Below, piece by piece: positions 17,548 through 26,224 of a stretch of 64,000 nucleotides of DNA. Position numbers and translations under genes: made by a program. The notes under the pieces are model-generated. The model worked only from the letters and a program-made list of their open reading frames with translations. It was not told the DNA's origin and did no database searches. Numbering within the stretch: position 1 is the stretch's first letter; the number at the start of each line of letters is the position of its first letter. This stretch comes from CAIMUS01 sp963708455 (GTDB taxonomy: Bacteria; Pseudomonadota; Gammaproteobacteria; Competibacterales; Competibacteraceae): NCBI GenBank assembly GCA_963708455.1, contig CAVPSQ010000004.1, positions 806,001 through 870,000 on the forward strand. Direction: 5' to 3'.

Positions 17548-20018
17548 ATGAGCATAAGTCAGGAAAGATATTTACACATTCTACTTGTCGTGAGCGTTAG
17601 CTTTGTTCTCCTGCTGCTCTCTCCTCTTAAAGTGTTCGCAATAGAGCGTGGAAAACAAGGACAACAAATGATCACGCCAACCGTACAAAATTATACAAAT
17701 CGCTTGATTATTAAATTTAAGGACAGTCGTTCAACCGTTACAAGCCAGACAATTTCTGCACTCAAGAAGCTTGCAGGCGTTTCGCTATCGTATGTTCGAG
17801 CGATGTCGGGTAATAGCCATGTATTTTCCCTGCAATCGAGAAAACCAGTATCAGAGGTAGAACAAATTGCTGTTGCAATCAGACAAAACTCAAGTATTGC
17901 CTATGCTGAACCAGATATTATTCTTACAGCGACCCGAACGCCAAATGATCCACGATATGGAGAGCAATGGCATTACTTTAATCCAGTCAGTGGTATCAAT
18001 CTTCCTCTGGCATGGGACATTACACAGGGATCATCCGATGTGATTATTGCAGTTGTAGACACTGGTATTGTTCCGCATGCAGATCTGGTAGGACGAGTAC
18101 CTTCTGGCTCTGGTTATGACTTCATAACTGATAGCAATTTTGCAAAGGATGGTAATGGGCGAGATAGCGATCCATCCGATCCGGGTAATTGGGTAACCCA
18201 ACAAGAGTCGCAAGATACCTAACAGTCGATTCTATGGGTGTCCTTTAAATAGTTCGTGGCACGGCACCCATGTTGCTGGTACGATAGATGCGCTGAGCAA
18301 TAACAGCATTGGTGTTTCTGGCATCAATTGGTTTTCCAAGATACTGCCGGTAAGAGTTCTTGGAAAATGTGGGTCAGGTTCTTTGTCAGAATGTAGCAGA
18401 TGGAATAAGGTGGTCGGCTGGTTTGGTCGTGCCAGAGGTTATCCAAAATTCATATCCTGCACAGGTAATCAACCTTAGTTTAGGAGGTTATGGCGCTTGC
18501 AGTCAGACAATGCAGAATGCTATATCAGAGGTTGTATCTCTTCGAAAAGCTGTTGTAGTTGTAGCGGCTGGAAATGAGTCGAGTGACGTGAGAGATTTTT
18601 TGCCTGCCAACTGTTTAGATGTCATCACAGTCGCTGCAACAGATCGAAATGGAGGGAAAGCTTGGTATAGTAACTACGGAATTTTTATATCGATTTCTGC
18701 TCCGGGTGGTGACACCACCATCAGTAATAGCAATGGTATCTTATCAACACTAAATAGTGGGACTCAATCTCCGAAACCTAGTCCATCTGGTGATACTTAT
18801 AGGTTTTACCAAGGGACAAGTATGGCAGCACCCCACGTATCTGGTGTTGTATCGCTCATGCTTTCTGTTGATCCTAGCCTTACGCCTGCCAAAATATTAG
18901 AAATCCTTAAGAGGACAGCTCGGTCTTTTCCTGTCAGCCGGCCATGTGATATATGGACATGTGGTGCAGGGATTCTAGATGCTTATGCCGCTGTTCAAGC
19001 TGTTATTCCGCAACCAACTATGGTGGATTTATCAGTTAATATTACAGCAGGTAGCGGCACGGTAAGTGGGCCGGGTATTAGCTGTCCAGGTGATTGCAGT
19101 GAGCGGTTGGTTCCAGGGACAAAGATTACACTGACAGCAACGTTTGGGCCGAGCCAAAAATTTGGAGGCTGGGGCGGTGCGTGTGCCGGCCAAGGGAATC
19201 CATGCACCTTGACGGTGAATAGCGCCACATCGGTAACAGCGAGCTTTATCCGTGACCCAAATCAAGCGCTAGTTTCTGTTGCGATCGAAGGACAAGGTAC
19301 AGTATCCGGCACCGGCATAAGCTGCCCTGGTAATTGCTCAGAGTATTATCAAGTCGGTACACCGATTACTCTGACTGCTAGCCCAAGTGTTGGCTGGAAA
19401 TTTGAAGGATGGACAGGTGACTGTGCAGGACAAGGTAATATTTGCTCACTTACTGTCACGGGTGATCTTAACACTAAGGCCAACTTTAATCCTAACCTAC
19501 CTGTGGATTTATCGGTCAGCATTACGGGCAGCGGCTCAGTAAGTGGGAATGGTATTGCCTGTCCGAGTGATTGCAGTGAACCGTTGACTCCAGGGACAAA
19601 GATTACACTGACAGCAACGCCTGGGCCGGGCCAGAAATTTGGGGTATGGGGCGGTGCGTGTACCGGTCAAGGGAATCCATGCACCTTAACGGTGAATAGC
19701 TCGACCTCGGTAACAGCGAATTTCATACGTGACCCAAATCAAGCGCTAGTTTCTGTCGTGATCGAAGGACAAGGTAACGTATCCGGCACCGGCATAAACT
19801 GCCCTGGCGATTGTTCAGAGTACTATCAGACCGGTACACAGATTACTCTTAACGCTACCGCGAGTAATGGCGAACAATTTAAAGGATGGGCAGGTGCCTG
19901 TGAAGGGCAAGGGAATCCTTGCTCACTCACTGTCACGGGTGACCTTGACATTAAGGCTCGATTTACTGACGCCCTTAATTGGTTACCACCAATCCTAAAT
20001 TTGATACTTGAGGATTGA
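17548..20018 (+). CDS. Secreted subtilisin-like serine protease with four C-terminal repeats (two frameshifts)
   Basis: S8 family protease with an N-terminal signal peptide (hydrophobic stretch ILLVVSVSFVLLLLSPL) and an I9-type propeptide (NRLIIKFKDS to IAYAEPDI). The catalytic triad is in AVVDTGIVPHADL (Asp), SSWHGTHVAGTI (His) and YQGTSMAAPHVSG (Ser), with the oxyanion Asn in VVAAGNES. After the protease domain come four Gly-rich, two-Cys repeats of about 75 residues in an A-B-A-B order (from about 19024, 19263, 19501 and 19740), of the kind known as divergent InlB B-repeats, for example WGGACAGQGNPCTLTVNS. The frame breaks near 18220 and near 18390; removing one base at each site restores one continuous protein. 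No anchor is seen, so it is probably secreted. Whether the lesions are real is open. Confidence 0.85.
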
Positions 20019-20029
20019 AGGAGAGAAAC

Positions 20030-20414
20030 ATGAACATGAAACTTAAGCGTACCATCATAGGTGCTCTCGTGGTTGCCTTTACGCATTGTTTAACGGTATC
20101 CGAATCTTGGGCCGGTAATGTCCTTTTCACTAACGCTAAAGTGGGCATTGTTGAAACCAGATCGGCTGCGTGGGGAGCTTGGTTAATTATCACGGTGTAT
20201 GATAGCTCAGGAAATGGGATAATGAGGCTGTGCGATACAGCTAGTGCTAAACAGGTCCTTTCACTGCCGCTATCTGATCCTGCCGCTAAATCAGTTATGG
20301 CCATTGCCTTGACAGCTAAGGCATTCTGGTAAAACCGTCTCGGGCTGGGGAATTGACCCACCTCAAGATGGTGGTGAGTGGTGCAGAATTGGAAATTTTG
20401 TGATTGATCCCTGA
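20030..20414 (+). CDS. Small exported protein 1 of the island (frameshift near the end)
   Basis: Signal peptide MNMKLKRTIIGALVVAFTHC with a likely cut after SESWA, then a mature part of about 100 residues: GNVLFTNAKVGIVETRSA, LIITVYDSSGNGIMRLCD and MAIALTAKA. At about 20325 one extra base shifts the frame; without it the protein continues SGKTVSGWGIDPP and ends WCRIGNFVIDP at TGA 20412. It belongs to a loose family of secreted proteins with one Cys mid-way, a helix with AxxAK, a GKxV strand and a Cys near the end. It starts 12 bases after the protease stop with the ribosome site GAAGGAGAG. Confidence 0.65.
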
Positions 20415-20605
20415 ATTATAGCGGTTGTTAAATGAATGGAATACATTGCATTCAATATAAGTTTCAATTTTTAAAGTATTTTCAAATATTTACATAAATT
20501 GCCATGTTTTCACGCCGTGAATGACCGCTATAGTTTGATGTTTGATGCAATGTAGTCTGTCCACTATTTCGCTACTATTTCGGTCTCAATATTGGAGGAA
20601 CAAAA

Positions 20606-20920
20606 ATGAAGAGCAAAGTCGCACTGGGTGTATGTTTGGCTATCGTAAGCAGTACATCAGTCGCTTTAGAGTCCTTCATCGGTAAAGTATTGACCGTAGA
20701 ACCAACGTATCTTCCTGATATGATGTACTTCGTAATGGATACGGGTAATGCCACGTGTCCTGCTGGTACATGGCTCAAATGGCAAAAGGCAGACCAAGGA
20801 AATAATAAAGCTGTGTATGCGACTCTTATGAGTGCTCTAATTTCGGATAAACAGGTTCGTTTTTTTTTCAACGATGGAGATTTAACCTGTATTGGTCAAT
20901 ATTTGCATCTCTTAAAGTAA
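20606..20920 (+). CDS. Small exported protein 2 of the island
   Basis: 104 residues with a signal peptide, MKSKVALGVCLAIVSSTSVA, then LESFIGKVLTVEPTYLPDMM, NATCPAGTWLKWQ and a helix KAVYATLMSALISDKQVRFF, ending with a Cys in DLTCIGQYLHLLK. It shows the same order of features as its four neighbours: beta stretch, Cys, small hydrophobic helix, K-x-V strand, Cys. A good ribosome site, TTGGAGGAA, precedes the ATG. It is not close to any family of known function that I can name. Confidence 0.7.
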   Translation: MKSKVALGVCLAIVSSTSVALESFIGKVLTVEPTYLPDMMYFVMDTGNATCPAGTWLKWQKADQGNNKAVYATLMSALISDKQVRFFFNDGDLTCIGQYLHLLK

Positions 20921-20977
20921 TCGTTATTGGCCCATCATTGGCGATACCTGCTGTTTCACTCATCGGGAGACAGAATC

Positions 20978-21331
20978 ATGAAACATCGTATCGGGCTTTT
21001 TGTGTCCTTGTATTTTCTTGCAAGCGCGTCTTATGGAGCGGGCTGTAATACAAAAATTATCCAAGTTGGCGTATTTGCAAATATCGGTGTCGTATGGACA
21101 ATAACAGATACCTATCAAAAACCATGGTTTCTTTGTAGCCTCACGGATATTTATAACAATAACGGAGTACAAATCAGACCCGAGGTCTGTAAAAGCATAT
21201 ATGCGTTATTACTGACCGCAAAATCCACTGCTCAAAGTGTACATTTTGAGTTAACAAGTGAAACCACTTGTAATTTAACAAACAGTTGGGAAGCGCTTCC
21301 TTTCTATAATATCGATTTAAGAGACAACTAA
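20978..21331 (+). CDS. Small exported protein 3 of the island
   Basis: The chosen ATG (20978) follows GGGAGA and gives a signal peptide MKHRIGLFVSLYFLASASYG. The mature part reads AGCNTKIIQVGVFANIGVVW, then SLTDIYNNNGVQIRPEVCKS, the helix IYALLLTAKSTAQSVHFEL and a final Cys in TTCNLTNSWEALPFYNI. Same layout as the neighbours, although overall identity is low. Presumably periplasmic or secreted. No catalytic motif is visible. Confidence 0.7.
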   Translation: MKHRIGLFVSLYFLASASYGAGCNTKIIQVGVFANIGVVWTITDTYQKPWFLCSLTDIYNNNGVQIRPEVCKSIYALLLTAKSTAQSVHFELTSETTCNLTNSWEALPFYNIDLRDN

Positions 21332-21344
21332 TGATAAAATTTCA

Positions 21345-21425
21345 TATCGGAAGCCCTAACCCAAGACCCGAAGCGTATTGGGCTAAATGCCGAATTTGGC
21401 AATATTCCACCTGTTGAATTAGGTC
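21345..21425 (+). repeat. Duplicated tail of exported protein gene 4
   Basis: The segment GCTAAATGCCGAATTTGGCA and following bases at about 21382-21421 repeats the 3' end of the next gene and its downstream bases (about 21793-21833), nearly identically. It has no open frame of its own. It appears to be the remnant of another paralogue or of a tandem duplication in this cluster. Confidence 0.7.
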
Positions 21426-21456
21426 TAAACAAAATCATTAGCTTGGAGAATTCGCA

Positions 21457-21828
21457 ATGAAACGCCTAGTCTCACTCCTATGTTCGCTGCTGATCTGCTG
21501 GTGTTCCTCGGCCGCTGGTGAAACTAACGCCTACGGTACGTTCAAGATTCTTGGAATTGGGGGGGAGCAAACGACCGGCACATTTGTTGTTGTATTCGCT
21601 TCTTATCTGGGCGATGCATGGCAGCTTGAGTATTGCGCTCAAAAGGATTGGTGGTGGCCGGCTGGAACTACTCATACCTGGTGGCTGGATCGTAATGACA
21701 AAACAACTTTTGCTTTTTTTCTTTCTGCAGCTCTAACAAAAAGCAATGTGTTTATATCGGGGTATGTAGATCCAAAATCCTTCGGTCTTGGAGCTAAATG
21801 CCGAATTTGGCAATATGCCACCCGTTGA
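21457..21828 (+). CDS. Small exported protein 4 of the island
   Basis: 123 residues with a signal peptide, MKRLVSLLCSLLICWCSSAA, then GETNAYGTFKILGIGGEQTT, a stretch VVVFASYLGDAWQLEYCAQK, Trp-rich WWWPAGTTHTWW, the helix TTFAFFLSAALTKSNVFISG and a late Cys in GAKCRIWQYATR. It fits the layout of the other small proteins. The ribosome site is TTGGAGAA. The function is unknown. Confidence 0.7.
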   Translation: MKRLVSLLCSLLICWCSSAAGETNAYGTFKILGIGGEQTTGTFVVVFASYLGDAWQLEYCAQKDWWWPAGTTHTWWLDRNDKTTFAFFLSAALTKSNVFISGYVDPKSFGLGAKCRIWQYATR

Positions 21829-21910
21829 ATTAGGGTTAGCGTGAACTTCCGCCGGGGTTACCAGAAGTCAGAAGTTTTGAACTTAATACTTGAAGATTGA
21901 GGAGAGAAGC

Positions 21911-22273
21911 ATGAAACTTAAGCATTATTTAATTGTTAGTGGATCTCTGCTAGCTTGTTCACTAGCAACTATCACCCATGCGGGTGAAAACCTTACACAA
22001 ACAGCAATTATCAAAGGTGTTTATGTACATGATTGCTGTAATCGTGGACCTTACGTAGCCATAATCATCGATAAATCTGTTCCTAACCCACTTGCATGCA
22101 GTGTAACGCAAAATATAATTGCCACATCTTATAATGCTCCTCTGGCAAAGTACATGATATCTGTTGCGCTCGCTGCAAAAGCGACAGGGAAAACAGTACA
22201 TGTATGGAGCAAAGATTCTTGTGATTCTACGGGTGTTTTTAATGAATGGGTGGGGATACAGCTTAATGAGTAA
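21911..22273 (+). CDS. Small exported protein 5 of the island
   Basis: 120 residues: signal peptide MKLKHYLIVSGSLLACSLAT ending near THA, then TAIIKGVYVHDCCNRGPYVA, DKSVPNPLACSVTQN, the helix YMISVALAAKATGKTVHVWS and a Cys in KDSCDSTGVFNEW. It is the closest match to protein 1: both have ALxAKAxGKTV. The bases just upstream (about 21875-21900) also repeat the end of the protease gene and the leader of protein 1, so this copy arose by duplication of that junction. The overall strand-helix-strand pattern vaguely recalls the B subunits of AB5 toxins, which is inference only. Confidence 0.7.
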   Translation: MKLKHYLIVSGSLLACSLATITHAGENLTQTAIIKGVYVHDCCNRGPYVAIIIDKSVPNPLACSVTQNIIATSYNAPLAKYMISVALAAKATGKTVHVWSKDSCDSTGVFNEWVGIQLNE

Positions 22274-22344
22274 GGTAAGCCCGCGATTTTGCCGAGGAAC
22301 TCACCCAGAATGAAAACGGGTCAGGTCTAGCAATAAAGCTCGCA

Positions 22345-22495
22345 TAGCCCGGATGGAGCAAAGCGTACGAAGCGCAATCCAGGTTCCTCCTGCCCCCTTC
22401 CACGCGGTTCTCCCCATCCGCCTACGGAAGCGACAAGCCTTATCTCCTTTATAGCACAACATAGCCGCAATTCAATTACGCATTCCAGTCAACAA
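22345..22495 (-). repeat. Right copy of the inverted repeat flanking the protease island
   Basis: Reverse complement of about 17315-17470, with the same landmarks (ATAAGGCTTGTCGCT-like, GTGCTATAAAGGA) in opposite orientation. The short text GGTCAGGTCTAGCAATAAAG just before it (22319-22338) also occurs at 29698-29717. Codon-free, with no ORF of note. Confidence 0.75.
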
Positions 22496-22541
22496 ATCCG
22501 CCGCCATCGGGAGGGGGGTCACCCGGCTGCGGTCGTTACAG

Positions 22542-22826
22542 CTATAGTCCTAATTCGCTGTGAGAACCAATCCGCACTAACTCAAGGTTTTCATCGTCCG
22601 GCTTCCGGTAAATCAACACCAGGTCAGGCTTGATGTGGCAATCCCGATGATCCGCCCACTCGCCGGAAAGTGGATGAGCAAAGTTCTGACGCGGCAAGGG
22701 GACATCGGTGGCCAATAGATTCACGACCGACAGCAAGGCTGCGTTCAGCGTTTTGCTTGCCGTCCTGACTGTTCCCGCCGATAGTCCCGCTTGAAGCGGT
22801 GAGTGTATTTAATCGTTTTTTACTTG
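22542..22826 (-). pseudogene. YafQ-type toxin remnant, copy 1
   Basis: Minus strand: a first piece, KYTHRFKRDYRREQSGRQAK, then one A missing in an A run, then TLNAALLSVVNLLATDVPLP and LSGEWADHRDCHIKPDLVLI, ending YRKPDDENLELVRIGSHSEL. This is the RelE/YafQ endoribonuclease fold with the HIKPDLVLIYRK core. There is no adjacent antitoxin gene; the dinJ partner that accompanies the second copy (24371-24637) is missing here. The identical single-base loss is present in both copies. Confidence 0.7.
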
Positions 22827-23285
22827 GAGCAAGCCTTAAATGGTTAAAAGATTATTAAGGGAGTAGATACCGGGTTATTTTTTAATTGCTGTCTCTTTTA
22901 AGGTAGGAGTGAGGTTAATTTTCTGTACTGGTTGGTAGTGCTTAAAGGTGCTTAAAGAGGGTATAAAAAAATGAACGAGATTTTTTATTGAAAATTAGGT
23001 TTCCGATAATGTCTATTATTCACTCAATGTTTTTTGCCTTATTATTCAACAAATTATGTGGGTATAAAATATGCGATTGCATAAACCATGCTCATAAGAA
23101 TCAATGACTTAGATGAAAATTGAGCGAATGGTGGGATGTTTTGATATAAATTAGCGAGACTATACAGCAGAGCATAAACCGCTTGTGCTTGATTGCAAGA
23201 CTTGACCCCGAAGTGTGACCAAGTGATTTGACCCCGAAGTGATTTCTCGAAGTGCGATTTCTCCGCAGACCAACCCTCAAGGGGC
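22827..23285. other. AT-rich stretch without a gene
   Basis: I see no coding sequence or named repeat from about 22827 to 23170. Near 23203-23260 two similar short units containing TTGACCCCGAAGTG occur in tandem, followed by the leader of the next toxin-antitoxin operon. Confidence 0.4.
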
Positions 23286-23291
23286 TTGACG

Positions 23292-23534
23292 ATGACCATC
23301 GTGCAAATTACCTTGCCCGACGCGCTGGCGCAGGAAGTGGCCAGTGCAGGGCTTCTAGCGCCCGAGAAGATCGAGCGCATCTTGCGCGAGCAATTGCGTG
23401 CCGAGCGCATCGAGCGGCTGCAGGCAGCACGCGCAACGTTGGCGGCCGAGCCGCTGGCGCCGATGACACCCGAAGAGATCAGCGCTGAGATCGAAGCCTA
23501 TCGTTCCGAGCAGCGGCGTGCGGCTGGTTCTTGA
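23292..23534 (+). CDS. Antitoxin-like protein preceding a PIN toxin
   Basis: About 80 residues, MTIVQITLPDALAQEVASAG at the start, with LLAPEKIERILREQLRAERI and APMTPEEISAEIEAYRSEQR. The beta strand then helix-turn-helix beginning suits a ribbon-helix-helix-like antitoxin; the acidic tail would bind the toxin. ATG 23292 is preferred over an upstream TTG. It overlaps the following PIN gene by 17 bases, the usual coupling in type II modules. Confidence 0.65.
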   Translation: MTIVQITLPDALAQEVASAGLLAPEKIERILREQLRAERIERLQAARATLAAEPLAPMTPEEISAEIEAYRSEQRRAAGS

Positions 23535-23940
23535 CACGAACACGGCGCTTTCCGGGCTGCTGTGGGGCGGCACGCCGGGGCACTTGATCGATGCGGCCGC
23601 GGCCGGGCACATCGAACTGGCCAGCAGCGCCGCGCTGCTGGCTGAACTGCAAGGAGTGCTGTCGCGGGAGAAGTTCGCCAAGCAACTCGCCAAGCGTGGG
23701 CTCACAGTCGACGATGTGTTCGACGGTTATGCGGCCTTGGTGCTGATCGTGGCGCCAGCCGTCATCGCGCCCACCATCACGCGCGATCCGGCCGATGACC
23801 AAGTGCTTGCCGCAGCGCTGGCCGCGCAGGTCGATTTGATCGTCTCGGGCGATGCGCATTTGCTCGACCTGAAGAGTTTTCAGGACATCGAGATCGTCAC
23901 TGCTGCCACAGCGGTCGAGCGTATCAACAACGCTGCATAG
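23518..23940 (+). CDS. PIN-domain toxin (COG1569 type)
   Basis: 140 residues starting from GTG 23518, MRLVLDTNTALSGLLWGGTP. The PIN-domain acidic residues are visible as LDTN (first Asp), ELQGVLS (Glu), DPADDQVLAAALA (Asp) and VSGDAHLLDL (last Asp). PIN toxins cleave RNA. It belongs to the subfamily called putative toxin-antitoxin system toxin component, PIN family. It appears intact, with an intact partner upstream. Confidence 0.8.
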   Translation: MRLVLDTNTALSGLLWGGTPGHLIDAAAAGHIELASSAALLAELQGVLSREKFAKQLAKRGLTVDDVFDGYAALVLIVAPAVIAPTITRDPADDQVLAAALAAQVDLIVSGDAHLLDLKSFQDIEIVTAATAVERINNAA

Positions 23941-23944
23941 AGAG

Positions 23945-24170
23945 CGCGAAATAGGGAGCGAAATAGGGGACAGACCACGTTTTTCATGCCTACGTCCTGA
24001 TGACTAACCATGTCCACCACCCGGCTGCGTGGTTTACCTGCTCTGTTCCCTGAAGAGCGTTGGATTTTGCTCCGATGCTCCATAAAGCCCTGGTGGCAAA
24101 TTCTCAGCCGAACAGCTCACCGTGGGAGCCAAGACGGGCCAGCCGCAGGGTGTTGGTATCCGGCTTCCGG
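23945..24170. repeat. Long repeat, copy 1 (second copy at 28208-28430)
   Basis: The ~225 bases from the GGGGACAGACCACGTTTTTC box to the YafQ tail are nearly identical at 23961-24170 and 28224-28430 (CATGCCTACGTCCTGATGAC, CCACCCGGCTGCGTGGTTTA are shared). Both copies end in the 3' end of a YafQ-type toxin gene, so the repeat was copied together with a toxin-antitoxin module or mediates its exchange. Confidence 0.8.
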
Positions 24171-24373
24171 TAAATCAACACCAGGTCAGGCTTGATATGG
24201 CAATCCCGATGATCCGCCCACTCGCCGGAAAGTGGATGATCAAAGTTCTGACGAGGCAAGGGGACATCGGTGGCCAATAGATTCACGACCGACAGCAAGG
24301 CTGCGTTCAGCGTTTTGCTTGCCGTCCTGACTGTTCCCGCCGATAGTCCCGCTTGAAGCGGTGAGTGTATTTA
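24104..24373 (-). pseudogene. YafQ-type toxin, copy 2 (frameshifted)
   Basis: Nearly the same as the copy at 22542-22826, including the missing A, but the end reads YRKPDTNTLRLARLGSHGEL. The body has NLLATDVPLPRQNFDHPLSG and DHRDCHIKPDLVLIYRKPD. It directly follows the intact dinJ-type antitoxin. The 5' part, IKYTHRFKRDYRREQSG, has no ATG; the gene may begin with a rare codon next to the dinJ stop. If the missing base is real, the toxin is dead while its antitoxin is kept. Confidence 0.75.
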
Positions 24374-24637
24374 ATCGTTCTCATTCAGACTCGCGAGCAA
24401 AGAATCTGCGTCGCCAACGGTGACGAGTTCCCCTCGCCGCGCCGCCTTCATCGCCGCGATGGTCTCAGCGTTCGGGGTCAATGGCTCAAAAGGCAGCGCT
24501 TTATCCGCCGCAATCCGCACCATCATGAGGCGGAATGCGTCCGATACCGTCAGCCCCATAGAGGCCAGCACCGCCGCCGCTTCCTCTTTCAGGTGCTCAT
24601 CAATCCGCGCCCGCACAACAGCATTAGTTCCCATCAT
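24371..24637 (-). CDS. DinJ/RelB-type antitoxin
   Basis: Ribbon-helix-helix antitoxin of the RelB/DinJ family: MMGTNAVVRARIDEHLKEEA, then AAAVLASMGLTVSDAFRLMM (the RHH core) and the toxin-binding tail LPFEPLTPNAETIAAMKAAR. The start at 24637 has GAGGG just upstream. It lies immediately upstream of the broken YafQ toxin on the minus strand and would repress their joint promoter. It appears intact. Confidence 0.85.
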   Translation of the reverse strand: MMGTNAVVRARIDEHLKEEAAAVLASMGLTVSDAFRLMMVRIAADKALPFEPLTPNAETIAAMKAARRGELVTVGDADSLLASLNEND

Positions 24638-24894
24638 GACAACCCTCATGACTCAGTTAAATTGAGCTACATTGTAGCCCAAAAACAGCCAGGTAGATAC
24701 CGAGTGATCTTTATTGGGGACAGACCACGATTTTTTGATAAGCTTATAAATTAGCGCGTAGATCGGAGTGAGGAACGAACTCCAACATTCCATCGTAGCA
24801 GATTACGTTGGGGTTCCTTCATCACCCCAACTTACGAGCTTGTATTAACGCATCAGGGAAATAGGAGGCAGACTATGATTGTGAGGTCATCTAA

Positions 24895-25683
24895 ATGAAG
24901 CGCAAAGTTTACATTGAAACCTCAGTCATCAGCTACCTAGGCTGTTGAATTTGTACCAATTCCTCTGGATTTTCTTCATGCAACTTTGCTGCACTGATCA
25001 AGCAGGCTTTGGTGCGTAGGACGCACCCTAGATTATAGTTCGGCTAATTGAGAACCGGATCTATGCAGTGATATCCCTGGGAGCGCCGCACCCCAGTGCG
25101 GCTTTTAAATGCCGCACTGGGGTGCGGCGCTCCCAGGGTGCCAACGGCAACGAATGTCTGAATAACCATTAGCGAGACTATAACATGATTTATGCATGAA
25201 CAAATGCTGATTAAAATTAGCCAGATTCAACAGCCTATCAGCTACCTGACGGCTCGCCCAAGCAAGCATGTGATTGAAGCGGGCCACCAGCAAAGCACCT
25301 ATATGTTTTGGGATAGGCGCTGTGAGTTTAATCTGTTCGCTTCAGAACTTGTCCTCACCGAATGTGCTGCCGGTGATCCAGAAGCTGCAAGCAAGCGACT
25401 CGCCGCTTTGCAAGGTATTCACCTGCTTGAAATTACCGCCCACAGTATCGAACTTGCCAAGGATTTGGTCGTAGCCGGCATCGTTCCCTCAAAGGCAAGC
25501 GAAGACGCATTGCACATCTCGATCGCGACGGTCCACTTCGTGGACTATTTGTTAACGTGGAACTGTCGGCACATCGCCAACCCGGAAATCCAAACCCGAA
25601 TTTCCGAGAACTTTCGGCTCAAAGGCTTGTTCCTACCGTTCATTTGTACACCCGACGAACTCTTGGGAGACGATAATGAGTGA
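24895..25683 (+). pseudogene. PIN-domain toxin gene interrupted by a 298-bp MITE
   Basis: The 5' part, MKRKVYIETSVISYL, stands at 24895-24938 and the rest at 25237-25683: TARPSKHVIEAGHQQSTYMF, then ELVLTECAAGDPEAASKRLA, KASEDALHISIATVHFVDYL and LTWNCRHIANPEI, the four acidic sites of a PIN RNase. Removing the inserted element and one copy of the target duplication ATCAGCTACCT restores the reading VISYLTAR exactly. The gene stays otherwise open to its stop at 25683, where ATGAGTGACAGC of the next gene overlaps. The insertion truncates the toxin after about 15 residues. Confidence 0.88.
24939..25236. mobile_element. MITE-like element, copy 1
   Basis: 298 bp with 12-bp terminal inverted repeats AGGCTGTTGAAT at both ends, flanked by the 11-bp direct repeat ATCAGCTACCT (24928-24938 and 25237-25247). 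If a T is counted into each tip, the repeat is 13 bp and the target 9 bp. It has no ORF. In the centre is a perfect 28-bp palindrome arm, CCCTGGGAGCGCCGCACCCC and on, with an 8-base loop, near 25075-25138. A second, inverted copy of the same length lies at 26308-26605. Confidence 0.9.
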
Positions 25684-25882
25684 CAGCATTATTCAAGAGG
25701 TTCGCGCTATCCGCGAACAGCACGCCGCCAGCATGGATTACGACCTCGACCGGATTTTTGCCGATCTGAAAGTGCGCCAGGAAAAGCATGTGGCAGAAGG
25801 ATGGATTGTCGTTCCGCCCCCCTCTAGCCCGCCACCAGAATCCAACTTGGCATTGCAGCGGACTCGCTTCGCTCACCACTGA
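25676..25882 (+). CDS. Antitoxin-like partner of the interrupted PIN toxin
   Basis: 68 residues: MSDSIIQEVRAIREQHAASM, then DYDLDRIFADLKVRQEKHVA and EGWIVVPPP. The first fifty residues match a widespread small protein found next to PIN toxins. The ATG overlaps the toxin's 3' end. The C-terminal tail (SSPPPESNLALQRTRFAHH) looks unrelated and may come from flanking repeat sequence. Intact except for this. Confidence 0.65.
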   Translation: MSDSIIQEVRAIREQHAASMDYDLDRIFADLKVRQEKHVAEGWIVVPPPSSPPPESNLALQRTRFAHH

Positions 25883-25957
25883 ATTGGCACGTTGGCACGG
25901 ACGCTGCGCGCTGCGCCAACAAGGGAGATCGGGGGAGGAAATTGGGGACAGCCCGCG

Positions 25958-26062
25958 TAGCCCGCGTAGCCCGCGTAGGACGGGTAAAGCGTAGCGAAAC
26001 CCATCATTCCGGGGCTTCGATCACGCAATGGGTTTCACTTCGTTCTACCCATCCTACGGGCT
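25958..26062. repeat. Dispersed palindromic repeat, copy 1 (second at 26838-26932)
   Basis: Both copies share GAAACCCATCATTCCGGGGC (one base different in the second), TTCGATCACGC and ATGGGTTTCACTTCGTTCTA, and can fold back because the GGGTAGA...TCTACCC arms are complementary. In front of copy 1 the unit CCCGCGTAG is repeated three times. It is a common type of non-coding repeat in gammaproteobacteria. Confidence 0.7.
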
Positions 26063-26224
26063 ACGGCCTTCTATCCAGGCTGGTCTGAAACCGACTCCCC
26101 TTGTAAATGCATGCGGTCCAGTTACCGCGGAACTTCCTCATGGTATCTACGCTGGCTGTAAGACTACCGGGATGTTAGACTTAATTTTAAAGCCCTTAAC
26201 TGCCAGAACGTGGGCGCAGCACCG

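Noticed and set aside
25075..25138. The palindrome in the MITE as an intrinsic terminator of the preceding gene
   Set aside because: The hairpin lacks a T run after it and exists identically in both MITE copies, so it is a part of the element.
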